Below, piece after piece: positions 55,383-64,000 of a stretch of 64,000 nucleotides of DNA. Under the pieces are notes generated by a model. It saw nothing but the letters and a program-made list of their open reading frames with translations, made no database searches and was not told the origin of the DNA. The stretch spans positions 434,001 to 498,000 of the forward strand of contig NZ_JAQMWP010000004.1 in the NCBI RefSeq assembly GCF_030403745.1, read 5' to 3'. The DNA comes from Streptomyces sp. S.PB5. Its GTDB lineage: Bacteria; Actinomycetota; Actinomycetes; Streptomycetales; Streptomycetaceae. Numbering within the stretch: position 1 is the stretch's first letter; every line of letters begins with the position of its first letter. The translations under genes were made by a program, and so were the position numbers.

Positions 55383-56828
55383 ATGACCACCTTCGTGGAC
55401 CGCGTCGAACTGCATGTCGCCGCGGGTAACGGAGGTCACGGCTGTGCCTCCGTCCACCGGGAGAAGTTCAAGCCGCTCGGCGGCCCCGACGGCGGCAACG
55501 GCGGGCGGGGCGGCGATGTCATCCTGACCGTCGACCAGTCGGTGACCACGCTCCTGGAGTACCACCACTCCCCGCACCGCAAGGCCACCAACGGCAAGCC
55601 CGGCGAGGGCGGCAACCGGTCCGGCAAGGACGGCCAGGACCTGGTCCTGCCCGTGCCGGACGGCACCGTCGTCCTCGACAAGGCGGGCAACGTCCTCGCC
55701 GACCTGGTCGGCCACGGCACCTCCTACGTCGCCGCCCAGGGCGGCCGCGGCGGCCTCGGCAACGCGGCGCTGGCGTCCGCGCGGCGCAAGGCGCCCGGCT
55801 TCGCGCTGCTCGGGGTGCCCGGGGACATGCAGGACATCGTCCTGGAGCTGAAGACCGTCGCCGATGTGGCGCTGGTCGGCTACCCGAGCGCGGGCAAGTC
55901 CTCGCTGATCTCGGTGCTGAGCGCGGCCAAGCCGAAGATCGCCGACTACCCCTTCACGACGCTCGTGCCGAACCTCGGCGTGGTGACCGCGGGCTCGACC
56001 GTCTACACCATCGCCGACGTGCCGGGTCTGATCCCGGGCGCCAGCCAGGGCAAGGGACTGGGTCTGGAGTTCCTGCGGCACGTGGAGCGGTGCAGCGTAC
56101 TGGTGCATGTGCTCGACACGGCGACGCTGGAGTCCGAGCGCGACCCGATCTCCGACCTCGACATCATCGAGGAGGAGCTGCGGCAGTACAAGACGTCCCT
56201 GGCGGACCGGCCCCGGGTCGTCGTCCTCAACAAGATCGACGTCCCCGACGGCAAGGACCTCGCCGAGATGGTCCGCCCGGACCTGGAGGAGCGCGGCTAC
56301 CGCGTCTTCGAGGTGTCCGCGGTGGCGCACACCGGGCTGAAGGAACTGTCGTTCGCGCTGGCCGAGCTGGTCGCGAAGTCGCGGGCCGCGAAGCCGAAGG
56401 AGGAGGCGACGCGGATCGTCATCCGGCCCAAGGCCGTGGACGACGCGGGCTTCACCGTGGTGCGCGAGGAGGACGGGCTGTTCCGGGTGCGCGGCGAGAA
56501 GCCGGAGCGCTGGGTGCGGCAGACCGACTTCAACAACGACGAGGCCGTCGGCTATCTCGCCGACCGCCTCAACCGCCTCGGTGTCGAGGAGCAGTTGATG
56601 AAGGCGGGCGCCCGCGCGGGCGACGGCGTCGCGATCGGCCCCGAGGACAACGCGGTCGTCTTCGACTGGGAGCCGACCGTCATGGCCGGCGCCGAGATGC
56701 TCGGCCGCCGCGGTGAGGACCACCGCTTCGAGGCACCGCGTCCGGCGGCGCAGCGGCGCCGGGACCGGCAGGCCGAACGGGACGAGGCTGCGCAGGAGTT
56801 CGACGACTTCGAGCCGTTCGAGGGCTGA
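55383..56828 (+). CDS. obg: Obg GTPase
   Basis: The 481-residue GTPase acts in late 50S assembly and in Streptomyces differentiation. It has the Gly-rich Obg fold ([32 protein letters not shown]), G1 GYPSAGKSS (166-174), switch YPFTT, G3 DVPGL and G4 NKID. An OCT-type domain ([22 protein letters not shown]) and an acidic tail ([11 protein letters not shown] region) end the protein. ATG 55383 follows CTGGAGGCACCTCACC. It is the last gene of the rplU cluster. Confidence 0.96.
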   Translation: MTTFVDRVELHVAAGNGGHGCASVHREKFKPLGGPDGGNGGRGGDVILTVDQSVTTLLEYHHSPHRKATNGKPGEGGNRSGKDGQDLVLPVPDGTVVLDKAGNVLADLVGHGTSYVAAQGGRGGLGNAALASARRKAPGFALLGVPGDMQDIVLELKTVADVALVGYPSAGKSSLISVLSAAKPKIADYPFTTLVPNLGVVTAGSTVYTIADVPGLIPGASQGKGLGLEFLRHVERCSVLVHVLDTATLESERDPISDLDIIEEELRQYKTSLADRPRVVVLNKIDVPDGKDLAEMVRPDLEERGYRVFEVSAVAHTGLKELSFALAELVAKSRAAKPKEEATRIVIRPKAVDDAGFTVVREEDGLFRVRGEKPERWVRQTDFNNDEAVGYLADRLNRLGVEEQLMKAGARAGDGVAIGPEDNAVVFDWEPTVMAGAEMLGRRGEDHRFEAPRPAAQRRRDRQAERDEAAQEFDDFEPFEG

Positions 56829-56829
56829 G

Positions 56830-56896
56830 CGGTTGGTTGATCCGGCCGTTGGTTAACCCAGAGCGAACCTCTGGCGTACGACAGGGCAACCAACCG
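56830..56896. promoter_or_regulatory. Nested inverted repeats between obg and the first FG-GAP gene
   Basis: CGGTTGGTTG (56830-56839) pairs with CAACCAACCG (56887-56896), enclosing CCAGAG/CTCTGG (56858-56863, 56869-56874) and a second copy of the GTTGGTT word. This could be a terminator for obg or a leader element of the next gene. The remaining gap to 56982 shows only a GGAG before the ATG. Confidence 0.45.
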
Positions 56897-56982
56897 TCCT
56901 CCAGGCGAGTCGTACAGGGCAGAGCGGATGAGGATCTTGGCTCACTCCGCGGTCAACTGCCCTTAAGACAGCCGGAGTTCAC

Positions 56983-58431
56983 ATGTCGTTGCCCGCTGCC
57001 TCGCGCAGAACCCGGCGCGCCGTCGTGGTCGCGATCGCCCTGATCGCCGCCACGTGCGGCGCGCTTCCCGTTGCGCAGGCGCAGCCGACGGCAGCGGCAC
57101 CGGCATCGGCATCGGCCGGCGCACCGCAGGACTTCAACGGCGACGGGTACGGGGACCTCGCCGTCGCCGCACCCCACGCCACGGTGGGCGGCAAGGCCGA
57201 GGCCGGCTATGTGGCGGTGCTGTACGGGTCCGCGAGCGGGCTCAGGACCACCGCGAAGAAGGTCTACACCCAGGCCTCCGCCGAAATCCCCGGCACCCCC
57301 GAGACCGGCGACCGCTTCGGCTCGCTCCTCCTCGCCGCCGACCTGGACGGGGACGGGTACACCGACCTCTCGGTCCAGGCCGAGGGCGAGCAGTGGACGC
57401 AGGGCGGCATCGCCCGCAAGGGCAACAGGACCATCCTGTGGGGCGGTTCCGGAGGACTCACCTCGGGCAAGGTCATCCCCGCCCGGGACAGCGGCACCTA
57501 CCAGAGCGGCGGCGACTCCGTCACCGGTGACTTCAACGGCGACGGGCACCAGGACCTGCTCCACGTCGGGAACGTGTACCTCGGGCCGTTCGGGCGGGAC
57601 GGCGTCCCCGCCTCCGTGCGGAGCAACCCCGAGATCGTCGACGGCGACCTCGACCTGCTCGGCCTGGTCGCCGGTGACATCGACGGCGACGGCGTCACCG
57701 ACCTCGTCACCATGGCCCGGTCCTACGACGGGGACGACGAGGGCGACCACGGCGAGCATCTGAACTACCTGCGCGGCGGCCGCGACGGCCTCCAGCCGCT
57801 CGTCGTCCTCAAGGACGCACAGGGCGAGCCGCTCCGGCCCGGCCACGACGTGGCGCTCGGCGACGTCAACGGCGACCACCGCGCGGACATCGTCACCGCC
57901 CGCGGCTCGCTCCGGTTCGTCCCCGGCACCGCGAACGGCCCGGCCACGTCCTTCGCGCCCCAGTCCATCGACCAGGACACCCCCGGTGTGCCCGGCGCCG
58001 AGGAGCCCGAGGACTGGTTCGGCTACGACCTCTCCGTCGCCGACGTCAACGGCGACGGGTACGGCGACGTCCTCGCCGGCAACCCCTACGAGGACCTCGG
58101 CACCGTGCAGCGGGCCGGCGCCTTCACCGTCGTACCCGGCGGGAAGAACGGGCCCACCGGCGCCGGGAGCACTCTCTTCAGCCAGAACAGTGCGAACGTG
58201 CCCGGCGCCGCCGAGAAGGACGACCGATTCGGCGAGAACACCGCCTTCGTCGACGGCAACGGCGACGGGAAGGCAGAGCCGGTCGTCGCGGCGATCGCCG
58301 AGGACTCCTCGGCGGGGGCCGTCTGGGTGTTCCGCGGCGCGGCCACGGCCACCGGCTCCTTCTCCTTCGGGGCCGGCACTCTCGGCACGACCGCGAGCAG
58401 GGCCTGGCTGGGTGCGGAGTTCCCGCGCTGA
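56983..58431 (+). CDS. Secreted FG-GAP (integrin-like beta-propeller) protein 1
   Basis: The 482-residue protein has a Sec signal peptide (RRTRRAVVVAIALIAATCGALPVAQA, cleavage after about 34) and then seven FG-GAP-like blades, each with a calcium-binding D-x-N/D-G-D-G loop: DFNGDGYGDLAVAAP, DLDGDGYTDLSV, DFNGDGHQDLL, DIDGDGVTDLVT, DVNGDHRADIV, DVNGDGYGDVLAG and DGNGDGKAEPV. It is a close relative of the next two genes. FG-GAP repeat proteins of Streptomyces are exported and probably bind ligands or wall polymers with Ca2+. Confidence 0.9.
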   Translation: MSLPAASRRTRRAVVVAIALIAATCGALPVAQAQPTAAAPASASAGAPQDFNGDGYGDLAVAAPHATVGGKAEAGYVAVLYGSASGLRTTAKKVYTQASAEIPGTPETGDRFGSLLLAADLDGDGYTDLSVQAEGEQWTQGGIARKGNRTILWGGSGGLTSGKVIPARDSGTYQSGGDSVTGDFNGDGHQDLLHVGNVYLGPFGRDGVPASVRSNPEIVDGDLDLLGLVAGDIDGDGVTDLVTMARSYDGDDEGDHGEHLNYLRGGRDGLQPLVVLKDAQGEPLRPGHDVALGDVNGDHRADIVTARGSLRFVPGTANGPATSFAPQSIDQDTPGVPGAEEPEDWFGYDLSVADVNGDGYGDVLAGNPYEDLGTVQRAGAFTVVPGGKNGPTGAGSTLFSQNSANVPGAAEKDDRFGENTAFVDGNGDGKAEPVVAAIAEDSSAGAVWVFRGAATATGSFSFGAGTLGTTASRAWLGAEFPR

Positions 58432-58538
58432 CCGGCACGGAACGCCGGGCAGCGCACGCAAACCGCTGACCACCGCACGCACAGTGCGCACCCCCCCACA
58501 CGCAACCCCCCACAGGCACCTCCCACGACAGGAGCACC

Positions 58539-59984
58539 ATGAGCAAGCGCATGATCGGTACCGGGCTCGCGGCCGCCATCGCCGTGACGGCAGCCGTCGT
58601 CGCCCCCGTGACCGCGCAGGCCGCCGCGCCGCAGTCCGCCGCCGGCCGCATCCACGCCGACTTCGACGGCGACGGCTACCAGGACGTGGCCTTCGCCGCC
58701 GCCTCCGCCACGGTCGGCGGCAAGGCCCGCGCCGGGTACGTGGCCGTCGTGTACGGCTCCGCCAAGGGGCTGAACCTCTCGCACCGGCAGGTCATCAGCC
58801 AGAACACCGCGGGCATCCCCGGTGTCGCCGAGGCCGACGACCGCTTCGGCTCCGGGCTCTCCGCCGCCGATCTGGACGGCGACGGCTACGCGGACCTCGT
58901 CGTGGGCGCCTCCGGCGAGGAGGCCGGTGGCAAGAGGGGCACCCTGGCCGTCGTATGGGGCGGGAAGCAGGGGCTGTCGGGCGCCACCGCGCTCGCCTCC
59001 GGCACCCGGACCGACACCGCCGTCGGTGACTTCGACGGGGACGGCGACCCCGACGTCGCCACGCCCGGCTCCCTGTTGACCGGCCCCTTCAGCCGTACGA
59101 CGGGCGCGGCCGCCGTCAGTGCACTGAGCCTCGACCCCGTCGACTACCGGACCAACGCGCTCGCCGCGGGCGACATCGACCACGACGGCATCGCCGACCT
59201 GGTGGCGCTGAACGTCGACAACACCTCGGACGACCACAGCAACGCGGACAGCTACCACCGCCGGGTCGTCTACCTCCGCGGTACGGCCCAGGGGCTGAGC
59301 GCCCCCGTCACCCTGAAGAACGAGGACGGCTCGCTGTTCCGCGGCGGCGAGCGGCTCGGCATCGGCGACGTGAACCGGGACGGCTACGGCGATCTCGTCA
59401 TCGGCCGCTCCTTCACCCACGACATCGTCGACGACGACCTGCTGATCGGCGGTCAGATCGGGGTGGTGTACGGCGGCGCGGGCGGCCCCGACCCGGCCGG
59501 CGAGACCGTCGTCACCCAGAACACCCCCGGCGTTCCGGGTGCGACCGAGCCCGGCGACTCCTTCGGCGGGGGCATCTCCGTCGGGGACGTCGACGGCGAC
59601 GGCTACGCGGACGTGGCCACCGGCGCCTTCACCGAGGACCTCGGAGACATCGACGACGCGGGGCAGGTGACGGTCCTGCGGGGCGGCCGGGGCGGTCTCA
59701 CGGGCACCGGTTCCGTGGCCTTCACCCAGAACACGGCCCGGGTGCCCGGCACCGCCGAGCGGCTCGACTTCTTCGGGGTCACCACCTCGCTGACCGACGT
59801 CAACCGGGACGGCAGGGCCGAGCTGTTCGCCGGCGCTACCGGCGAGAACGGCTTCGCAGGCGGCGTCTGGGCCTTCCGCAACCCCGGCACGGGCCCTGTC
59901 GCCACCGGCTCGACCGCCATCGGCGCGGGCACCCTCGGCACGACCGCGAACAGCGCCAACCTGGGCAGCCACTTCGCCCGCTGA
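58539..59984 (+). CDS. Secreted FG-GAP (integrin-like beta-propeller) protein 2
   Basis: The 481-residue paralogue has a signal peptide (MSKRMIGTGLAAAIAVTAAVVAP, cleavage near AQA 30) and blades with DFDGDGYQDVAFA, DLDGDGYADLVVGASGEEAGG, DFDGDGDPDVATPG, DIDHDGIADLVALN, DVNRDGYGDLVIG, DVDGDGYADVATG and DVNRDGRAELFAG. It ends GTLGTTANSANLGSHFAR, parallel to protein 1. ATG 58539 follows AGGAGCACC. The 107-bp gap before it has no terminator, so co-transcription with protein 1 is likely. Confidence 0.9.
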   Translation: MSKRMIGTGLAAAIAVTAAVVAPVTAQAAAPQSAAGRIHADFDGDGYQDVAFAAASATVGGKARAGYVAVVYGSAKGLNLSHRQVISQNTAGIPGVAEADDRFGSGLSAADLDGDGYADLVVGASGEEAGGKRGTLAVVWGGKQGLSGATALASGTRTDTAVGDFDGDGDPDVATPGSLLTGPFSRTTGAAAVSALSLDPVDYRTNALAAGDIDHDGIADLVALNVDNTSDDHSNADSYHRRVVYLRGTAQGLSAPVTLKNEDGSLFRGGERLGIGDVNRDGYGDLVIGRSFTHDIVDDDLLIGGQIGVVYGGAGGPDPAGETVVTQNTPGVPGATEPGDSFGGGISVGDVDGDGYADVATGAFTEDLGDIDDAGQVTVLRGGRGGLTGTGSVAFTQNTARVPGTAERLDFFGVTTSLTDVNRDGRAELFAGATGENGFAGGVWAFRNPGTGPVATGSTAIGAGTLGTTANSANLGSHFAR

Positions 59985-60033
59985 GCCCGCGACGTGGAAG
60001 TCGCACCAGAAGAAGCAGACAGGGGAGGGTGAA

Positions 60034-61497
60034 ATGAGCGGTGGACACAGAGCGACCTGGGGGGTCGCGATCGCCGTCGTGCTGGCCGTCACCGGGGTGG
60101 TCCCGGCGGCAGCGGCGGACGGACGGGCGGCCGTGGGGGAGTCGCGGGAGGACTTCAACGGGGACGGGTACGCCGATCTCGCGGTCGCCGCACCTTCGGC
60201 GAGCGTGGGCGGCAGGACGCAGGCCGGGTACGTCGCCGTGCTGTACGGCACGGCCGACGGGCTGAGCACCACCGGCCGGAAGGTGTTCACGCAGAACAGC
60301 GCGGGCGTGCCGGGCAGCGCCGAGAAAGGCGACCGCTTCGGCAGCGCGCTCACCACGGCCGACCTCGACCGGGACGGGTACGCCGACCTCGTCGTGGGCG
60401 TGGGCGGCGAGGACACTGCCTCGGGAGGCACCGACTCCGGTTACGTACAGGTCCTCTGGGGCGGTGCCAAGGGGCTGTCCGGCGCCTCCTCCCTGAGCAC
60501 CGGCAAGAGCGCGAACGACCGGCTCGGCGACCAGGGGCGGCTCACGGCCGCCGATGTCGACGGCGACGGGGCGGCCGATGTCGTGACCGTCCGGAACCAG
60601 AAGAACCTGCACGTCCTCAACGGGCCCTTCGGGAGGAACGGTTCGCATGCGGCCGAGCAGCTGGTGACGGACCGCTACAACAGCCGGATCCTCGACCTGG
60701 CGGCCGGGGACGTCAACGGCGACGGCATCACGGACGTCGTCGCCGCAGCGAACGACCAGCAGGAGTGGGACTCGCGCCGGATCGCGTACTGGTACGGCAC
60801 GCGGGACGGTGTCTCGCCGTACTTCACCCTCGTCTACGACATCGACGGCGCCGGCCTCCAGGGCGGCGAGAACCTCGACGTCGGGGATGTGAACCGGGAC
60901 GGCTACGACGACATCGTCGTGGGCCGTGCCGTCGACGGGTACGACAGCGACCACGACGCCTACCTCGCCAAGGGCGGCCGGGTCGGCTGGATCCCGGGCA
61001 CGGCGAACGGGCCGGACGGGGTCGCGGCGGTCTTCCTCAACCAGGACAGCCCGGGTGTGCCGGGCACCGCGGAGAAGGGCGACGGCTTCGGGACCGACGT
61101 ACAGATCGGTGACGTCGACGGCGACGGCTGGCCGGACGTGGCGACCGGTCTGCCGGGCGAGGACCTGGGGAGCGTGAGCGGCGCGGGTTCCGTGGCCGTC
61201 CTGCGCGGCGGCTCCGCGGGGCTGACCGGGGCGGGCGCCCGGGTCGTCACCCAGGACACCGGCAATGTGCCCGGTTCGGCCGAGGCCGGGGACGCGTTCG
61301 GCAGGGCCGTCCACCTCGGTGACGCCGACGGCGACGGGCGGGCCGACCTGGCCGTCGGCGCGCCGGGGGAGAACGCGAACTCCGGGTTCGTGTGGGCCTT
61401 CCGGACCCTGCCGCCGCTCGGTACGACCGCCTTCGGCAACACGTTGCTCGGCACGTACGCGAAGAACGCGAAACTCGGCTCCGGATTCGCCTACTGA
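60034..61497 (+). CDS. Secreted FG-GAP (integrin-like beta-propeller) protein 3
   Basis: The 487-residue third paralogue has a signal peptide (WGVAIAVVLAVTGVVPAAAA, cleavage near 29) and Ca2+ loops DFNGDGYADLAVAAP, DLDRDGYADLVVGVGGED, DVDGDGAADVVTV, DVNGDGITDVVAA, DVNRDGYDDIVVG, DVDGDGWPDVATG and DADGDGRADLAVGAPG. ATG 60034 follows GGGGAGGGTGAA. It is 49 bp after protein 2. Three tandem copies of the same architecture, with full-length similarity and different signal peptides, indicate old duplication. Confidence 0.9.
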   Translation: MSGGHRATWGVAIAVVLAVTGVVPAAAADGRAAVGESREDFNGDGYADLAVAAPSASVGGRTQAGYVAVLYGTADGLSTTGRKVFTQNSAGVPGSAEKGDRFGSALTTADLDRDGYADLVVGVGGEDTASGGTDSGYVQVLWGGAKGLSGASSLSTGKSANDRLGDQGRLTAADVDGDGAADVVTVRNQKNLHVLNGPFGRNGSHAAEQLVTDRYNSRILDLAAGDVNGDGITDVVAAANDQQEWDSRRIAYWYGTRDGVSPYFTLVYDIDGAGLQGGENLDVGDVNRDGYDDIVVGRAVDGYDSDHDAYLAKGGRVGWIPGTANGPDGVAAVFLNQDSPGVPGTAEKGDGFGTDVQIGDVDGDGWPDVATGLPGEDLGSVSGAGSVAVLRGGSAGLTGAGARVVTQDTGNVPGSAEAGDAFGRAVHLGDADGDGRADLAVGAPGENANSGFVWAFRTLPPLGTTAFGNTLLGTYAKNAKLGSGFAY

Positions 61498-61604
61498 TCA
61501 TTCGCCTACTGATCATCCGTCAGACCCGTTGCGGTGCCGGCAGGCGCCTGTGCCGCAGCGGGTCTCCTGTTGTCTCCCCAGCTGTCATGTACGCGAATTG
61601 CTCT

Positions 61605-61626
61605 GTTCAACAGGCGGTCTGCCCGG
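61605..61626 (+). promoter_or_regulatory. Candidate PHO box (PhoP site)
   Basis: Two 11-nt units GTTCAACAGGC (61605-61615) and GGTCTGCCCGG (61616-61626) resemble the direct-repeat units of Streptomyces PHO boxes. They lie about 50 nt before the phoD start. The match is partial. Confidence 0.4.
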
Positions 61627-61678
61627 AAGCGTGAGCTTCAACGTGTCCAAGTGTCCAGTGAGGCAGGGGAGTCCACTG

Positions 61679-63229
61679 ATGGCCGGAGCAGCATCGCCCG
61701 ATCGCCGCCGTTTTCTGACGACCAGCGCAGCGGTACTGTCAGCTGTGGCCTCCACCCAGCTGTGGCTTCCCGCCACCGCGCGAGCGGCCGAACCCCCGCT
61801 GCCCGACGGGGTGTTCAGCCTGGGTGTCGCCTCCGGTGACCCCCTCCCCGACGGCATCGTGCTGTGGACCAGACTCGCCCCCGACCCGCTCAACGGCGGG
61901 GGTATGCCCGACAGCGCGGTGTCGGTGGAGTGGGAGATCGCGGAGGACGACCGGTTCGGAAAGCACGTACGGCGGGGCGTCGCGCAGGCGCTGCCCGAGT
62001 ACGGGCACAGCGTTCATGTGGATGTACGGCATCTGCGCCCGGGCCGGGAGTACTGGTACCGCTTCCGCGTCGGCGGGCAGATCTCGCCGACCGGCCGCAC
62101 CCGCACCGCACCCCACCGCCACAGCAGCAACGGCAACCTGCGCTTCGCCCTGGCGTCCTGCCAGAACTGGCAGCACGGCTATTTCACGCCATACGCCGAC
62201 ATGCTCGCGCAGGACCCCGATTTCGTGCTCTTCGTCGGCGACTACATCTACGAGTCCTCGCCCTCGGCGACGGCGCTGCGCCGGCACGAGGGCACGGGAG
62301 AGCCGTACACCCTGGTGCAGTACCGCAACCGGTACGCGCAGTACCGCACCGACCCGGACCTCGCGGCGATGCACGCGGCGGCGCCCTTCGTCGTCACCTT
62401 CGACGACCACGAGGTCGACAACGACTGGGCCGGCGAGATCCCCCAGGACCCCGACAAGCAGCCGCACGATGCCTTCGTGGCCCGGCTCACCGCGGCCTAC
62501 CAGGCGTTCTACGAGCACATGCCGGTCCGCGCGAGCTCGATCCCGAACGGCCCGCACATCCAGATGTACCGCCGCTTCGAGTTCGGCCGGCTGGCCCGGC
62601 TGAACGTCCTGGACACCCGGCAGTACCGCAGCGACCAGGTCACCAGCCAGGAGGCCGCGCAGAACCCGGCGCTCACCATGCTCGGCGCCGAGCAGAAGCA
62701 GTGGCTCCTCGACGGGCTGCACGACTCGCCGGCCCGCTGGAACCTGATCGGCTCGCAGATCATGATGGCGGAGACCGACATCCTGCTCGGCGCGGGCAAG
62801 CAGTGGTTCTACGACGCCTGGGACGGCTACCAGGTCGAGCGCAACCAGTTCCTCGCCGAGTTCGAGAGCGTTCGCAACCCGGTGGTGCTCAGCGGCGACC
62901 GCCATCTGACGATGATCAGCGACCTCAGGAAGGACTTCGCCGACCCGGCCTCCGACGTCGTCGGCGCCGAGTTCGTCGGCACGTCCATCTCCAGCAACGG
63001 CGACCAGGACCAGGCCGCCTTCCACGCCCAGTGGGACCCGCTGATGGCGGACAACCCGCACTGGAAGTTCATCGACGCCCACCGTGGCTACCACCTCTTC
63101 GACGTCGACCGGCGCGGCATCGACGCGCAGGTCAGGGTGGTGGACACGGTCCGGCAGCCCACGGCGACGGCGAGCACGCTGGCCGCGCTGCGGGTGGAGG
63201 CGGGCCGGCCGGGGGTCGAGCTCGCGTAA
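61679..63229 (+). CDS. phoD: Tat-exported alkaline phosphatase/phosphodiesterase, PhoD family
   Basis: The 516-residue enzyme has a twin-arginine signal (DRRRFLTTSAAVLSAVAS, cut near ARA 37) and the PhoD N-domain (GVASGDPLPDGIVLWTRLAP). The metallophosphatase domain has FALASCQNW, VGDYIYE, TFDDHEVDNDW, NVLDTRQYRSDQ and VVLSGDRHL. PhoD uses Fe/Ca and releases phosphate from phosphodiesters, including teichoic acids (family knowledge). ATG 61679 follows AGGGGAG. It stands alone with its own promoter region and a terminator. The FG-GAP cluster and a teichoic-type enzyme flank it. Confidence 0.92.
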   Translation: MAGAASPDRRRFLTTSAAVLSAVASTQLWLPATARAAEPPLPDGVFSLGVASGDPLPDGIVLWTRLAPDPLNGGGMPDSAVSVEWEIAEDDRFGKHVRRGVAQALPEYGHSVHVDVRHLRPGREYWYRFRVGGQISPTGRTRTAPHRHSSNGNLRFALASCQNWQHGYFTPYADMLAQDPDFVLFVGDYIYESSPSATALRRHEGTGEPYTLVQYRNRYAQYRTDPDLAAMHAAAPFVVTFDDHEVDNDWAGEIPQDPDKQPHDAFVARLTAAYQAFYEHMPVRASSIPNGPHIQMYRRFEFGRLARLNVLDTRQYRSDQVTSQEAAQNPALTMLGAEQKQWLLDGLHDSPARWNLIGSQIMMAETDILLGAGKQWFYDAWDGYQVERNQFLAEFESVRNPVVLSGDRHLTMISDLRKDFADPASDVVGAEFVGTSISSNGDQDQAAFHAQWDPLMADNPHWKFIDAHRGYHLFDVDRRGIDAQVRVVDTVRQPTATASTLAALRVEAGRPGVELA

Positions 63230-63270
63230 GCACCCAGCCTCGTAAGCCTCGTATGAAAGTCTGAGTGGCG

Positions 63271-63302
63271 GGAGCCTGGGACTCATCCGAGTCCCAGGCT
63301 CC
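63271..63302 (+). terminator. Terminator after phoD
   Basis: Perfect 14-bp arms GGAGCCTGGGACTC (63271-63284) and complement (63289-63302) enclose a 4-nt loop. Confidence 0.88.
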
Positions 63303-63569
63303 TCTCGCTCTCACCGAGACCGAAATGCTGCGGAATCTTAATTCGGCGCCGCTGAGCGGTACCGTCGTCACAGACAGCAATACGCAACTCCTGTGGAGTT
63401 ACTCACAGCAATTCCAGGGTGCTCACCACAACGGTCTCCTCAATCACCAGGAGTACAAGGTGAATGACAGGTAGCGCGCACATATGCGGCGGGCGGCGCT
63501 CACCTTGCACTGCGGTAACCCCAAGTGGGACCATTTCGGAGTTCCCTGTCGCCCCGAGGTAGGTCATCT
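63303..63569. other. Low-GC intergenic tract upstream of the cytidylyltransferase
   Basis: This gap has no supported gene. From about 63310 to 63480 it is clearly poorer in GC than the surrounding genes (for example GGAATCTTAATTC at 63333). A reading frame from 63325 would give a 49-residue Asn/Gln-rich peptide without codon bias or a good ribosome site. The tract probably carries the promoter of the next gene. Confidence 0.5.
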
Positions 63570-64000
63570 GTGTCCCAGCACATCGCCAAGCCCCGTACCA
63601 CCGCAGTGATCCTGGCCGGCGGTACCGGTCAGCGCGTGGGTCTCTCGATCCCCAAGCAGCTGCTGAAGATCGCCGGCAAGGCAGTCATCGAGCACACCCT
63701 GACCACCTTCGAGAACGCCGACTCGATCGACGACATCATCGTCCTGATGGCGCCGGGCTATGTGCCGGACATAGAGAAGATCGTGGCCAAGGCCGGGTTC
63801 ACGAAGGTCAAGAAGATCATCGAGGGCGGCTCCACGCGGAACGAGACCACCGAGCGCGCCATCACCGCGCTCGGCGAGGGCCTGGCCGAGGGCGAGGACC
63901 TCAACGTCCTGTTCCACGACGCCGTTCGCCCGCTGCTGTCGCGGCGCGTCATCGACGACTGCGTGGTCGCGCTGGAGCGTTACCAGGCCGTCGACGTCGC
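63570..64000 (+). CDS. TarI/IspD-type cytidylyltransferase, 5' part (runs off the window)
   Basis: The first 143 residues are visible. The nucleotide loop VILAGGTGQRVGLSIPKQLLKIAGKAVIEHT and the block GGSTRNETTERAITAL ... LFHDAVRPLLSRRVIDDC match the IspD/TarI family. The SIPKQLLKIAGK wording and an Asp/Ser-Thr pattern favour ribitol- or polyol-phosphate cytidylyltransferases (TarI) over MEP-pathway IspD; the close rml/glycosyltransferase cluster supports this, but it is inference. GTG 63570 follows GAGGTAGGTCATCT. The 3' end lies beyond 64000. Confidence 0.85.
   Translation, partial: MSQHIAKPRTTAVILAGGTGQRVGLSIPKQLLKIAGKAVIEHTLTTFENADSIDDIIVLMAPGYVPDIEKIVAKAGFTKVKKIIEGGSTRNETTERAITALGEGLAEGEDLNVLFHDAVRPLLSRRVIDDCVVALERYQAVDV

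Noticed and set aside
56829..56982. A small gene between obg and the FG-GAP cluster
   Set aside because: No frame with codon bias; the interval is explained by inverted repeats and the leader.

Overview
This window is chromosomal DNA from a high-GC actinobacterium, almost certainly a Streptomyces. The evidence is very high GC with strong third-position bias, frequent GTG starts, and the gene order tig-clpP1-clpP2-clpX-valS-folC-ndk-mreB-mreC-mreD-pbp2-rodA/sfr ... rne ... rplU-rpmA-obg, which is typical of the Streptomyces core. No prophage, insertion sequence or CRISPR array is visible. Most genes are conserved core genes; the unusual material lies in repeats, leaders, lineage-specific membrane or surface proteins and a cell-wall sugar cluster.

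Region 1 (1-19,100) is a mixed surface and signalling region. It holds the wreck of an FAD-linked oxidoreductase, an LPKTG surface protein, a large Ser/Thr kinase, an amino-acid permease, rpiB, a Nei/Fpg-type glycosylase, an Eis-like acetyltransferase, a SpoIIE-type phosphatase, an ABC transporter operon with an HD-domain protein, a membrane acyltransferase, a 64-residue membrane protein and an AfsK-like kinase with a beta-propeller sensor. Two copies of one intergenic repeat (7386-7550 and 11103-11172) lie here.

Region 2 (19,100-30,400) has tRNA-Gly and tRNA-Pro back to back, then protein quality control (trigger factor, ClpP1, ClpP2, ClpX), a Pro/Gln/Tyr-rich membrane protein, valyl-tRNA synthetase, folylpolyglutamate synthase, a DUF4233 membrane protein and Ndk.

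Region 3 (30,600-44,300) is the wall-elongation/sporulation operon mreB-mreC-mreD-pbp2-rodA. It is followed by a small unknown protein behind a 4 x 15 bp tandem repeat, a CYTH-CHAD protein, and the radical-SAM/TIGR03936 pair, which is split by an S1-domain protein and a membrane protein built from repeated PVG motifs.

Region 4 (44,500-56,900) carries a very long RNase E/G with repeated Arg-rich modules, a dTDP-deoxysugar operon (rmlA, rmlB, rmlD, a family-2 glycosyltransferase resembling teichoic-acid glycosyltransferases, rmlC), and rplU-rpmA-obg.

Region 5 (56,900-64,000) has three tandem secreted FG-GAP beta-propeller proteins, a Tat-exported PhoD-type phosphatase behind a possible PHO box, and the start of a TarI/IspD-type cytidylyltransferase that runs off the end. 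With the rml cluster this points to wall glycopolymer synthesis.

A recurring signal is a -10-like hexamer exactly 6 nt before the start codon of rpiB, valS, folC and the CYTH-CHAD gene (7 nt for the acyltransferase), implying leaderless mRNAs. No single element is an obviously new system. The best candidates for second looks are the PVG-repeat membrane protein between the two radical-SAM partners, the recently duplicated module in RNase E, and the split wall-sugar locus.
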